Of a stretch of 64,000 nucleotides of DNA, positions 1 through 8,113 are shown in pieces. The position numbers and the translations under genes were made by a program. Source of the stretch: Paenibacillus sp. HGH0039 (GTDB lineage: Bacteria; Bacillota; Bacilli; Paenibacillales; NBRC-103111); assembly GCF_000411255.1 (NCBI RefSeq), contig NZ_KE150412.1, positions 2,569,133 to 2,633,132 of the forward strand. Reading direction: 5' to 3'. Each line of letters opens with the position of its first letter. Position 1 is the first letter of the stretch. Below the pieces are notes generated by a model, which was given only the letters and a program-made list of their open reading frames with translations, was not told the DNA's origin and searched no databases.

Positions 1-189
1 ACCGATTATCCGGTCTTAGCTACCGTTTCCGGTAGTTATCCCGATCTTACAGGCAGGTTGCCTACGTGTTACTCACCCGTCCGCCGCTAACTCTCAGAGA
101 AGCAAGCTTCTCATCAAGTCCGCTCGACTTGCATGTATTAGGCACGCCGCCAGCGTTCGTCCTGAGCCAGGATCAAACTCTCCGATAAA
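1..189 (-). rRNA. 16S ribosomal RNA, 5' end only (cut by window start)
   Basis: The minus strand carries the universally conserved 16S start (TTTATCGGAGAGTTTGATCC, then CTGGCTCAGGACGAACGCTGG) and the helix that follows it. Only the first ~189 nt of the gene lie in the window. The 5' end is placed by comparison with Bacillus 16S. It follows bofA on the same strand, the arrangement of the rrnA region of B. subtilis. Confidence 0.97.
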
Positions 190-380
190 GTTGTGCCGAC
201 CTTACGGCCAGCGGTTTATCTCAAGCTGATTAAGCTCAAAAATTCGTTGCTGACGAGAATTTCTTCTCATTAATGTCTCAATTACTTGAGACGCTTCAAT
301 CACTCGTTGTTCAGTTTTCAAAGGACAATCTCGGCTTGTCAGCCTCGTTGTCGGCACCGTGTTTCAGCGGCGACTTAAAT

Positions 381-409
381 AAGATACCACGGGATAAATA
401 TGAAGTCAA
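381..409 (-). promoter_or_regulatory. rRNA operon promoter
   Basis: On the minus strand, TTGACT (-35) and TATCTT (-10) are separated by exactly 17 bp. The leader that follows contains the TTTGAAAACTGAACA-type element common ahead of Bacillales 16S genes. The stretch from here to the 16S start is untranslated leader; I see no gene in it. Confidence 0.75.
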
Positions 410-459
410 CAATTTTCAAACATACAATTTTAACCATGTGAAATATAAACGCCGGCAGC

Positions 460-723
460 TTACACAAGCACGACTTTAAGAGCGGCCAGAAGCATCAATC
501 CAGGTACTCCTAGAACGGACACGGTCCCTACCGTATAGATGTTGATCGGCAGCTCGAACCGAGTGTATCCACTTAACAGCTGTATACCATAAAGAAGAAA
601 CGCCGCTACTACAACATGTACACCTATACTTGAAAAAATTTTGCGGACCCCCGGCTGACGAACCAGCAAAAACAGCAGGGCTCCGGCCGACAAAGCAAGC
701 ATTCCCCATACGGCCGTTTTCAT
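460..723 (-). CDS. bofA: Pro-sigma-K processing inhibitor BofA
   Basis: An 87-residue hydrophobic protein with three apparent membrane segments (about 5-21, 31-51 and 62-86). Its size, the C-terminal GVPG-containing hydrophobic segment and its position between yaaL and the 16S gene fit BofA. In B. subtilis BofA sits in the outer forespore membrane with SpoIVFA and holds the SpoIVFB protease inactive until the sigma-G checkpoint. Its ATG overlaps the stop of the upstream gene (ATGA), so the two are probably translationally coupled. The family call is by pattern and synteny. Confidence 0.85.
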   Translation of the reverse strand: MKTAVWGMLALSAGALLFLLVRQPGVRKIFSSIGVHVVVAAFLLYGIQLLSGYTRFELPINIYTVGTVSVLGVPGLMLLAALKVVLV

Positions 724-995
724 CCCCGCACCTCCGCAGTAATATGATAAGCGGACGTCACGTTCAGCTTTTTAGCTTGCCTGAGCAGCATTTCGTAGCG
801 TTTTTCCGCCGCTTCCACCGCATAGATGGCATAATCGATTTCGTCTTTTTCCAATGCGTGCTCGAAATGGTGCTGCGCCGTTTTCCACTGCGAATGAGCC
901 AATCTGATCTCGGCCAGCAGCTCCTGCTTGTCCTGTTCCACTGTCTTTTGTATCCTCCGCTGAAACAAGAATGCACCCTTCCTCAGGTCACTCAT
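720..995 (-). CDS. YaaL-like DUF2508 protein
   Basis: A 91-residue, charged, largely helical protein without signal peptide or membrane segment. Length, helical heptad-like pattern and position between recR and bofA match B. subtilis YaaL (DUF2508), whose function is unknown. A G-rich ribosome binding site lies just upstream of the ATG. The end overlaps bofA by four bases. Confidence 0.85.
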   Translation of the reverse strand: MSDLRKGAFLFQRRIQKTVEQDKQELLAEIRLAHSQWKTAQHHFEHALEKDEIDYAIYAVEAAEKRYEMLLRQAKKLNVTSAYHITAEVRG

Positions 996-1085
996 GCCTT
1001 CCCCCCTGTACTCATAATCGCCATGAGCCTGTCGCCTTTAATATCCTATGGAGAAGAGAGCCCTGATTAGAACCTGTCCGAAAAC

Positions 1086-1116
1086 AAAAAAACCGCCTTC
1101 ATAAAGAAAGGCGGGC
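1086..1116 (-). terminator. Rho-independent terminator after recR
   Basis: On the minus strand the stem CCGCCTTTC/GAAGGCGG is followed directly by seven T residues. It lies about 50 bp past the recR stop, before yaaL, and could partly separate the two transcription units. Confidence 0.8.
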
Positions 1117-1166
1117 CACATTTTATTTTCAGTCAAGAATGCAGTGCAAACTCAGAAGAGAGCCGC

Positions 1167-1763
1167 CTAAATCTCCCTGCGACCTTCAAGCGCCTTGGTG
1201 AGCGTTACTTCATCCGCATACTCAAGATCTCCCCCGACAGGAAGACCATGCGCGATACGGGTCACCTTAAGGCCGAAGCCTTTAACCAGCCTGGAAAGAT
1301 ACATGGCCGTAGCTTCTCCTTCTATGTTGGGGTTGGTTGCCAGAATCATCTCTTTAACCTGCTCGTCTCCAAGACGTTTCAACAGTTCGGCAATGTGAAT
1401 CTGATCCGGTCCAATGCCCTCCATAGGAGAAATGGCGCCGTGCAGCACATGATAGTAGCCGTCGAATTCTCTCGTCCGCTCCATCGCAACCAGATCCTTC
1501 GGCTCCTGAACCACGCAGATAACGGACCCATCGCGGCTCTTATCCTGACAGATGCGGCACGGATCGATATCCGTGATATTGCAGCAGACGGAGCAGTAGT
1601 GCAGATTGCGTTTGACGTTCACGAGCGCCTTGGCAAAATCAAGCACGTCTTCTTCCTTCATACGGAGAACGTGAAAAGCCAGACGTCCGGCTGTTTTGGG
1701 GCCGACACCGGGCAAACGTGTAAATGCGTCGATTAGTTTGGAAATCGGTTCTGGATAATGCAA
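1167..1763 (-). CDS. recR: Recombination mediator protein RecR
   Basis: RecR helps load RecA at gaps with RecF and RecO. The 198-residue protein shows the N-terminal helix-hairpin-helix ([15 protein letters not shown]), a four-cysteine zinc site ([16 protein letters not shown]), and a Toprim segment ([11 protein letters not shown]) followed by the conserved [14 protein letters not shown]. No ATG is available. A TTG at 1769 lies only 4 nt from the AAGGAG site, while the TTG at 1763 lies 10 nt away and gives the same length and N-terminus ([11 protein letters not shown]) as B. subtilis RecR, so I prefer the second. Confidence 0.96.
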   Translation of the reverse strand: MHYPEPISKLIDAFTRLPGVGPKTAGRLAFHVLRMKEEDVLDFAKALVNVKRNLHYCSVCCNITDIDPCRICQDKSRDGSVICVVQEPKDLVAMERTREFDGYYHVLHGAISPMEGIGPDQIHIAELLKRLGDEQVKEMILATNPNIEGEATAMYLSRLVKGFGLKVTRIAHGLPVGGDLEYADEVTLTKALEGRREI

Positions 1764-1825
1764 CGCCAAGTTTCTCCTTTTTGTAAATAAAGATGGAAAA
1801 AAGGCTTCTTACGAAGCCCTTTACC

Positions 1826-2137
1826 TTAAAACAGACCGGGAATATTCATTCCGCCCGTAAATTTACCCATATCTTTGCCAGCCAGTTCCTCCGCTTTGTT
1901 AAGCGCATCGTTCACGGCTGTCAGAACAAGGTCCTGCAGCATTTCGACATCGTCCGGATCGACCGCTTCCGGCTTAATGGCGATTGCCGTCACTTTCTTA
2001 TGCCCGTTCGCAGTAACCGTAACCACGCCGCCACCGGCCGTTCCTTCGACGGTTTTGCTCCCAAGTTCTTCTTGGACTTTCAGCATTTGTTCCTGCATTT
2101 TCTTCACTTGTTTCATCATTTGGTTCATGTTATTCAT
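1826..2137 (-). CDS. YbaB/EbfC family nucleoid-associated protein
   Basis: A 103-residue protein with the family signature: Met/Gln-rich N-terminal helix ([15 protein letters not shown]), then a beta region with [15 protein letters not shown] and [18 protein letters not shown]. It binds DNA as a dimer and is thought to contribute to nucleoid organisation. It sits between dnaX and recR as in almost all bacteria, with GAAGGAG 8 nt before the ATG. Confidence 0.95.
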   Translation of the reverse strand: MNNMNQMMKQVKKMQEQMLKVQEELGSKTVEGTAGGGVVTVTANGHKKVTAIAIKPEAVDPDDVEMLQDLVLTAVNDALNKAEELAGKDMGKFTGGMNIPGLF

Positions 2138-2172
2138 ATTCCCAACTCCTTCGTCTTAATGAGGCTGATCCC

Positions 2173-3909
2173 TTATTCGTCCTTAATGCTCACCAGATCT
2201 TCGCCGAACAGCTTGATCGCTTCGTCCACCCACGGTTCCTTGTCGGGTTCCGAGTCTTCGGCTTGCAGCGTCATTTCTTCCCTGGCAGGCTCGGAGGCGC
2301 CTTCGCGGGCTTCTTTCCATTCTTTCTGCATGACGGTCGCCAGCTTAAGCGTTTCTCCGAGCGCTTCGGAAATCACCTGCTCAATCAGTTGCTTATTGGC
2401 CGGTTTCTCCGTCGTGTCACGGTGCATAGCGCTTTTGAAGGCCACCAGAACCGTGTCTCCGTGAATCGCGACGGGCTCTCCGTCCACCAGCCAGGCATGA
2501 ACGGTGATCTTCCGTTCCTTGACCATAGCCAGAATCTGCGTCCACTTGCCGAGCAGGGCCCGGGTATGGTGGCTGTCGACTGCGGCCGTGAAATCGTCCA
2601 GCCGGACCGAGGCCTTGCGCACCGCAGCGTTAGACGAACGCGGCGCTACCGGAGACCGGGATTGCTGCGCCCCCGCAGCGGGGACTCCCCCTTGCATCAG
2701 CTTGGCAAGCTGCTCTTCCAGCTGCTGGATTCTGCGGGTAAGCTGAGACAGGGCTTCCGGTTCCGGCTCAGCCGCCGAGCGGGAAGCCGCCGGGGCCTCA
2801 GACGGGCGGCTCCCGCATCCCGAAGCAATGGCTCCGCATGCTTTCATAACCGCGACTTCCAAGATCGTCTGCGGCTGCACGGAATATTTCATCTCGCTTT
2901 GGTACTGATTCAGTACTTCGATGATCGTGATAAGCTGGTCGATCCCGAAACGGGACGCAACCTGATCCAGCCTGGCGACATCGAAAACGCGTTCCGTCAG
3001 CACGGACGAATCCGGAACGAGACGGATCATCAGAAGATCGCGGAAATAATGGATCAGGTTTTCCATACATTTATCCGCGCTCTTGCCTTCCTGCATAAAC
3101 TGATCAATCAGTTCGAGTGCGGCGCCAATGTCCTGCTCCTTCATGCTTCCGACCAGTTTCTCAAACTGATCCGATGCCAGACCGCCCGTCATGGCGACCA
3201 CATCGCTTGCGGCAATGGTTCCCACGGCAAAAGAAGATGCCTGGTCCAGCAAGCTTAAGGCATCCCGCATCCCGCCTTCCGACAGGCGCGCAATATAGTG
3301 AAGAGCCTCTTCTTCGATAGCGATGTTCTCTTCACGGCACACGTAGGCGAGCCGCCCGACCTGTTCTTCCATCGACACGCGGCGGAAATCAAACCGCTGG
3401 CAACGGGAGATGATAGTAGCGGGAAGCTTGTGAGGTTCCGTCGTAGCCAAAATAAAGATAACGTGAGCCGGCGGCTCTTCCAACGTCTTGAGGAGGGCGT
3501 TGAAAGCTTCGGTGGTCAGCATATGGACTTCGTCGATGATATATACTTTGTACCGAACTTCCGTCGGTGCATATTTCACTTTGTCCCGGATGTCGCGAAT
3601 CTCTTCCACACCGCGATTCGATGCGGCGTCGATTTCGACGACGTCCATGACCGAGCCCTGAGAGATCCGGATGCAGGCTTCACATTCATTGCACGGTTCT
3701 TCGGCAGGCCCGTGCACACAGTTAACGGCTTTGGCCAAAATCTTGGCCGCGCTCGTCTTCCCTGTACCGCGGGGACCGCTGAATAAATAAGCATGGGTAA
3801 ATCGTTGTTCACGCAGAGAATTCTGCAGCGTCTGTACGATCGGCTTCTGGCCGACTAACTCCCGGAATGCTTGGGATCGCCAAGTCCGGTATAAAGCAAT
3901 ATGTGTCAT
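2173..3909 (-). CDS. dnaX: DNA polymerase III subunit gamma/tau
   Basis: Clamp-loader ATPase of the replicative polymerase. In the 578-residue protein, Walker A (GPRGTGKT) is at 45-52, zinc-binding cysteines at about 64, 73, 76 and 79, Walker B (IIDEVHM) at 124-130, and the SRC motif follows (TIISRCQRFDF). The C-terminal tau region is longer, charged and more variable. An in-frame ATG exists 30 codons upstream, but the ATG at 3909 begins the family-typical MTHIALYRTWR and has GGAGAG in front. No slippery heptamer-type frameshift site was noticed. Confidence 0.97.
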   Translation of the reverse strand: MTHIALYRTWRSQAFRELVGQKPIVQTLQNSLREQRFTHAYLFSGPRGTGKTSAAKILAKAVNCVHGPAEEPCNECEACIRISQGSVMDVVEIDAASNRGVEEIRDIRDKVKYAPTEVRYKVYIIDEVHMLTTEAFNALLKTLEEPPAHVIFILATTEPHKLPATIISRCQRFDFRRVSMEEQVGRLAYVCREENIAIEEEALHYIARLSEGGMRDALSLLDQASSFAVGTIAASDVVAMTGGLASDQFEKLVGSMKEQDIGAALELIDQFMQEGKSADKCMENLIHYFRDLLMIRLVPDSSVLTERVFDVARLDQVASRFGIDQLITIIEVLNQYQSEMKYSVQPQTILEVAVMKACGAIASGCGSRPSEAPAASRSAAEPEPEALSQLTRRIQQLEEQLAKLMQGGVPAAGAQQSRSPVAPRSSNAAVRKASVRLDDFTAAVDSHHTRALLGKWTQILAMVKERKITVHAWLVDGEPVAIHGDTVLVAFKSAMHRDTTEKPANKQLIEQVISEALGETLKLATVMQKEWKEAREGASEPAREEMTLQAEDSEPDKEPWVDEAIKLFGEDLVSIKDE

Positions 3910-3922
3910 AGGTTTACTCTCC

Positions 3923-3955
3923 AATAATTCGTTCTGAATTATTGAACCCATTATA
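3923..3955 (-). promoter_or_regulatory. Candidate dnaX promoter and leader inverted repeat
   Basis: A perfect -10 hexamer TATAAT (minus strand, 3950-3955) lies 40 bp before the dnaX start; the -35 is weak (TTTTAT, 17 bp spacer). Between it and the start codon is a perfect 8-bp inverted repeat, AATAATTC-5 nt-GAATTATT, at 3923-3943. Whether the repeat is an operator or an RNA hairpin cannot be told from sequence. Confidence 0.45.
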
Positions 3956-3995
3956 CTATAACCCGGGCGGGAATAAAACTCGGAAAGCGCGGAGA

Positions 3996-5444
3996 TCAAA
4001 TGCAGGGGATGCTGACAGTGAAGGTCGTTCCGTAGCCTTTGGACGATACGCGTATATGACCGCCCATATCGTGGATAATCCGTTGGCAGACCGACAGTCC
4101 GAGTCCCGTTCCTTCCTCTTTGGTCGTAAAGAACGGATCGAATATTTTATCGATAACATAAACCGGGATTCCGGGGCCTGTGTCGTGCACTTCAATATTC
4201 ACGAATCTGCCGTCGGGATCCAGCTTTTCCACTATGGTCAAGGTGCCTCCATCCGTCAGCGCCTCAATGCCGTTTTTGCATATATTCAGAAAAACCTGCT
4301 TTAAAAGCTCCTGGTCGGCGATAACGGACGGCAGTCCGCTGGATTCTTCGTAGTTCATGTGCACTTTATGCAGAATCGCCTCGTTGTTGATGATCGGCAG
4401 TATTCCTTTGATCACCGTGGAAACGTCGATTTTCTGCAGCAGAACGTTCTTGGGCTTGCCGAGGAGAAGAAATTCGTTAACCAGTTCGTTTACCCGGTTA
4501 ATCTCATCCAGCATGACATCGATATAACCCTGCTCTTTGGCCATATCCTTGGACTCGAACGTCTTCTTAAGCACCTGCAAAAATCCCTTAATCGACGTTA
4601 ACGGATTTCTGATTTCGTGCGCCGTACCCGCAGCAATCTGCCCGATCATGGCCAGGCGGTCGCTCCGCTGAACCTGGGCCTCAAGAGACCGCAGGTTGGT
4701 CACATCTTTAAAAATAATGTAAGCGCCAACGATTTGATCTTCATTGTCCCTCAGTAAGTTGGAATCCAGCAGCAGTTCGTACCGTTCTTGATTGTTCATC
4801 CAAGATACCGCATGATTCCTTACGATTCTGCCGTCCAGAAGAGTTCTCTCAACAAGCCGGTGTTCCGGAGGGATCGAAGCAAAGATATCTTCTATTCTTT
4901 TGAACAGGATGGATTCTTTATGAAAGCCCAGCACCCGGCAGGCCATATCGCTGATATCCACGAGCCGGAATTCGGTATCTATGAGCAGAACGCCCAGATT
5001 GACATCCCTTAAAAAGGTACCCGAGAAACGCTGGAGCAAATTTTGTTCCGACATTTCCTCCAGGTCGTCGAGCAGAAAGAGGTAGTGAGGCATGCTGTTC
5101 ACTTCCGCAAACAGCATGCTGCATTTCTGCAGCTGGATAAACCCCTGACTGTCTTTTACGATCGCGATAGGATACTTGGCGTCCGTCTTGTCGCTGTCTG
5201 TATCGAAATGCCGGCTATAAAAACGGTCAACCGGTTCAGGAAGTTGGATGACCTCCGAAAAAGGCGCCATTTTCATGTCCTCCGCGGTATATCCGGTACG
5301 TTTCAAAAATGGTTCGTTTACGTACACCATCTCATTGTGGGCATTGGCTACAATCAAACAGCCCTTGAACATTTCTTCCAATCTTACTCCCAGCTCAGCT
5401 GCGGAAATGAACACCCCTATATGATGAAGGCTGGCATCCAACAT
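3996..5444 (-). CDS. PAS-domain sensor histidine kinase (possible sporulation kinase)
   Basis: A 482-residue kinase without membrane segments. Two PAS-like domains (about 23-115 and 140-250) precede a HisKA domain with phospho-accepting His276 in GTAHEIRNPLTSIKGF. The HATPase domain has N box (KNGIEAL), G1 (DTGPGIP) and G2 (GTGLGLS). The soluble PAS-PAS-kinase layout resembles KinA/KinE-type kinases that feed the Spo0F phosphorelay. Upstream is a near-consensus sigma-H promoter and spo0F lies 7 kb away, which supports but does not prove that role. There is no adjacent response regulator. It lies between dnaX and the SRP RNA, which are neighbours in B. subtilis. Confidence 0.88.
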   Translation of the reverse strand: MLDASLHHIGVFISAAELGVRLEEMFKGCLIVANAHNEMVYVNEPFLKRTGYTAEDMKMAPFSEVIQLPEPVDRFYSRHFDTDSDKTDAKYPIAIVKDSQGFIQLQKCSMLFAEVNSMPHYLFLLDDLEEMSEQNLLQRFSGTFLRDVNLGVLLIDTEFRLVDISDMACRVLGFHKESILFKRIEDIFASIPPEHRLVERTLLDGRIVRNHAVSWMNNQERYELLLDSNLLRDNEDQIVGAYIIFKDVTNLRSLEAQVQRSDRLAMIGQIAAGTAHEIRNPLTSIKGFLQVLKKTFESKDMAKEQGYIDVMLDEINRVNELVNEFLLLGKPKNVLLQKIDVSTVIKGILPIINNEAILHKVHMNYEESSGLPSVIADQELLKQVFLNICKNGIEALTDGGTLTIVEKLDPDGRFVNIEVHDTGPGIPVYVIDKIFDPFFTTKEEGTGLGLSVCQRIIHDMGGHIRVSSKGYGTTFTVSIPCI

Positions 5445-5500
5445 TTGTCCTTCCCCCTCTTTATAACAGCTTTAAGCCGAAAGACTGCGAATGTTTACCT

Positions 5501-5527
5501 ATTCTCTCATTTTTAGCATTTTCCTTC
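5501..5527 (-). promoter_or_regulatory. Candidate sigma-H promoter of the PAS kinase
   Basis: Minus strand GAAGGAAAA, 11 bp, then AGAGAATAG. This matches the Bacillus sigma-H consensus (RnAGGAwWW, 11-12 bp, RnnGAATwW) at all but the last position. It lies about 57 bp before the kinase start codon. Confidence 0.6.
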
Positions 5528-5582
5528 TATTGGAAAACAAAAATCGACGAACTGTCATTTTTATGTAGAAAAAGAGAACGCA

Positions 5583-5618
5583 AAAAAAGCCCTCCGCTGC
5601 CGGAAGGCTCGTTTTTTG
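5583..5618 (-). terminator. Terminator of the SRP RNA
   Basis: AGCCTTCCG/CGGAGGGCT stem on the minus strand followed by seven T residues, just past the 3' end of the SRP RNA. A run of T also follows on the plus strand, so it could work both ways. Confidence 0.85.
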
Positions 5619-5631
5619 TAATCTTATATAA

Positions 5632-5899
5632 GGCCGTGCACCTGTTATTGATAAAGCGATACGAACGTACCTTTATCGTTAGCTCAAGTTAGGCAACCCC
5701 TCGGCACATGGGCGGTCCTGCTTACGGCTGCTTCCTTCCGGACCTGACCGGGTTCACTGGTGCTCATTGCGAAGGACCCGACTCTCAACACCACGTGTAA
5801 AGGCCAGACCTCACATCGACAGTACCTCTAACAGGGATTCAACCCCGCTACAGCGGATTGCGGGCAACAGGGCACCGCTACCTCCCCGTCTAGCACGGC
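5632..5899 (-). ncRNA. ffs: Signal recognition particle RNA (large, Bacillus type)
   Basis: The minus strand contains the SRP core GGTCAGGTCCGGAAGGAAGC with the matching GTGAACCCG strand, and the 5' Alu-domain segments (GGTAGCGGTGCCCTGTT, TGTAGCGGGGTTGAATCC). Ends GGCAGCGG-like and GTGCACGGCC strands pair to close the long arm. Total length of about 268 nt is that of the 6S-like scRNA of Bacillus rather than the 4.5S form. It assembles with Ffh for co-translational membrane targeting. Ends are estimated from the promoter and terminator. Confidence 0.95.
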
Positions 5900-5906
5900 A
5901 AAAATA

Positions 5907-5935
5907 AGTATAGCCCATTGTGAAGCAAAGTGCAA
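5907..5935 (-). promoter_or_regulatory. SRP RNA promoter
   Basis: TTGCAC (-35) and TATACT (-10) on the minus strand with a 17-bp spacer; predicted start about 5900, coinciding with the RNA 5' end. Confidence 0.8.
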
Positions 5936-5992
5936 CTCCGGGGAGAAACTTACCAAAAGACAGCGACAAGATCCTGGAATAAAAGCGTTTTT

Positions 5993-6394
5993 CTACCGTT
6001 TAACGGTAACGATAAACCGGTATCTCGGCAATTGCGTGTGCAGATCCTGCTCGGCCTGTGCCCGGATCGCGGCCGCTTTCTCCGGCGGTGTGCCCGGCGA
6101 GACGTACAGCTTCACGTAACCGATCGGACCGTTAAACTGAAGGTGAGTGTCCACAACGCCTTTCAGCCTTCCTAACACCGAGAGCGCGATGTCAGAGTCG
6201 GCCTGGTAAGTGTGGTAGCCCGGGTTTAACGCCAGATTCGGATTTGCGCTTGTCGTGCCCAAATATCCGTCACTGGAGTAATTGTACGCTTTCGGACCGG
6301 CCGGCTGACCCGGACTGCATCCGGTTATGGCTGCGGCCATCACAAGAGCGGCCAGTAAGCCTCCTGCGGACCGTTTGACAATAACGTTTCCCAA
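5993..6394 (-). CDS. Putative YhcN/YlaJ-like sporulation lipoprotein
   Basis: A 133-residue protein starting at a TTG that follows AAGGGGGG by 8 nt; a longer frame upstream lacks a comparable site. The N-terminus is positively charged, then hydrophobic, ending in a lipobox-like AAITGC, so it is predicted to be lipid-anchored at about Cys20. The C-terminal part (SDIALSVLGRLKGVVDT, then YVKLYVSPGT and a basic end) resembles the YhcN/YlaJ family of spore-membrane lipoproteins. The family match is an inference from pattern only. Confidence 0.6.
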   Translation of the reverse strand: MGNVIVKRSAGGLLAALVMAAAITGCSPGQPAGPKAYNYSSDGYLGTTSANPNLALNPGYHTYQADSDIALSVLGRLKGVVDTHLQFNGPIGYVKLYVSPGTPPEKAAAIRAQAEQDLHTQLPRYRFIVTVKR

Positions 6395-6494
6395 AGCAAA
6401 AACCCCCCTTGGTATCCTGGTTCGTGCAAGGCACGCTATTAGGATGACCCGGGGGGGTTGTGTTATGCAATCCGAATTGAGGAAAAACCTCGAA

Positions 6495-6692
6495 TTAGAT
6501 ACCGTATTTCTTCTTGAACTTGTCCACACGACCGCCGGCATCGATAAACTTCTGTTTGCCGGTGAAGAACGGATGGCAGTTGGAGCAAATCTCTACGCGG
6601 AGGTTCTCTCTAACAGAACCGCTCTCGAAAGTGTTGCCGCATGCGCAAGTTACCGTTGTTTCGTGATAGTTGGGATGGATCCCTTGTTTCAT
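6495..6692 (-). CDS. rpmE: 50S ribosomal protein L31
   Basis: A 65-residue protein beginning MKQGIHPNY with the zinc-binding pattern CAC...CSNC, i.e. the C+ form of L31, and ending KFKKKYGI. Two ATGs are in frame; GAGGTG lies 9 nt from the second (6692) and only 3 nt from the first, so the second is used, which also agrees with the family N-terminus. It sits downstream of rho as in other Bacillales. Confidence 0.97.
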   Translation of the reverse strand: MKQGIHPNYHETTVTCACGNTFESGSVRENLRVEICSNCHPFFTGKQKFIDAGGRVDKFKKKYGI

Positions 6693-6796
6693 TCCCATTC
6701 ACCTCTTTCCGCCCTGGATCTATTCGTCGAACCAGAGTTATGATGACACATAAACTCATTATAGCATGAATGTATCTTTTATTGCAATGGGGTTGT

Positions 6797-8059
6797 TCAA
6801 GCCCGCTGTGCACGGTCGAAGAAAGCCGGGATATGCGTATACGAACCGATTACCACATCAGGCAGTTCCTCACGGTAAATGTCCAGCATCTGCTTCATAC
6901 CCAGAATATCACCTTGGGCTTTCGGAATCAGATTCAGGTAGCTTTCCGGATCGATATTGAGATTCCTCATCTGGATCAGACGCAGTCCGGTCCGGCGCAC
7001 AAATTCGATCATCGCTTCCACTTCTTCTTCGCGGTCGGTTACACCCGGAAAAATCAAATAGTTGATCGATGTGATGACACCTTGGCTTGAAGCGTATTTC
7101 AGCGATTTCTCGACGTTGGCGAGCGTGTATCCCCGCGGCTTGTAGTACGCGTTATAGTGATCGTCGAGAGCCGAGATGGTGCTGACCCGCATGAGGTCAA
7201 GCCCCGCGTCTACAATTCCGCGGATATGGTCGCTTAACCCGGCGTTGGTATTGATATTGATATAGCCCATATCGGTACGGCTGCGCACTTCGCGCATTGC
7301 CTCGATAATGAGTTTGGCCTGTGTGGACGGCTCACCTTCGCAGCCTTGACCGAAGGAAATAATGCTGTCCGGCGTCTTGAGATGCTCCAGCATAACCTCG
7401 GCGAGCTCTTTAGCCTGCGGCTTAAAGTTCATCCGAGTCTGCGGAGCGGGAAATCCGCTGTCGTCGGGCTGTTCGGAGATGCAGCCGAAGCAGCCAGCAT
7501 TGCAGGAGAAAGAAACCGGCACCGCGCCTTCCCAGCGGTTCAGGAAGGTGTTTGACGCGGTCAGGCATTCGTATTCCAGCGCGCATTTGGACAGGTGCTC
7601 GTACAGGCGGTTCTCCGGATACCGGGCGCGCAGCTTTTCAACGCCGACCTCCAGCTCGTCTGGATCGCAGTTGCGCGGGTTCCACGGTTCCGGATCGTCG
7701 CACTGCTCCGCGGCGACATAGAAGGCCCCGTCTTTCCACACGACGGCCGTATAACCGAACAGAGGAAACTTCTCCTCTTTATCGGTTTTAACGTAACCGG
7801 GCAGCATAAGTCGTGTAAAGCCCTGGGGCAGGAGCGCGCCAACGGCCGCAAAATCCCCGGGCAGAACTTCCATTTCGCCCGTTTCCGTGTTGATCCCGAC
7901 CGCTCTCGTATGAGGCAGACTTACCAAAGTCGCTCCCTCCGGCAGCGGGATCAGCTCTTCTTCCAATAGTTCCACAATCTGATCGGCACTCCGTCCAAGC
8001 GCTTCGTAATCGGGATGATCGAATACATTGCCGGACGGGTCCGCATAAACCACATTCAT
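6797..8059 (-). CDS. Radical SAM protein of unknown function
   Basis: A 420-residue protein with a radical-SAM cluster motif CxxxCxxC at Cys186, Cys190 and Cys193 (SFSCNAGCFGC), followed by a family-like core (SFGQGCEGEPS, INTNAGLS, RVSTISALDDHYNAYYKPRGY). The first 170 residues form a separate domain with no motif I recognise. The cluster should bind 4Fe-4S and cleave S-adenosylmethionine; the substrate is unknown. There is no SPASM-type cysteine set at the C-terminus. It lies between rho and rpmE, probably in the same transcript; AAAGGAG is 9 nt before the ATG. Confidence 0.85.
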   Translation of the reverse strand: MNVVYADPSGNVFDHPDYEALGRSADQIVELLEEELIPLPEGATLVSLPHTRAVGINTETGEMEVLPGDFAAVGALLPQGFTRLMLPGYVKTDKEEKFPLFGYTAVVWKDGAFYVAAEQCDDPEPWNPRNCDPDELEVGVEKLRARYPENRLYEHLSKCALEYECLTASNTFLNRWEGAVPVSFSCNAGCFGCISEQPDDSGFPAPQTRMNFKPQAKELAEVMLEHLKTPDSIISFGQGCEGEPSTQAKLIIEAMREVRSRTDMGYININTNAGLSDHIRGIVDAGLDLMRVSTISALDDHYNAYYKPRGYTLANVEKSLKYASSQGVITSINYLIFPGVTDREEEVEAMIEFVRRTGLRLIQMRNLNIDPESYLNLIPKAQGDILGMKQMLDIYREELPDVVIGSYTHIPAFFDRAQRA

Positions 8060-8113
8060 TGTCAGGTACTCCTTTGAATGGGAGATGGAAGCGAATTTTT
8101 CAACAACCTATAA

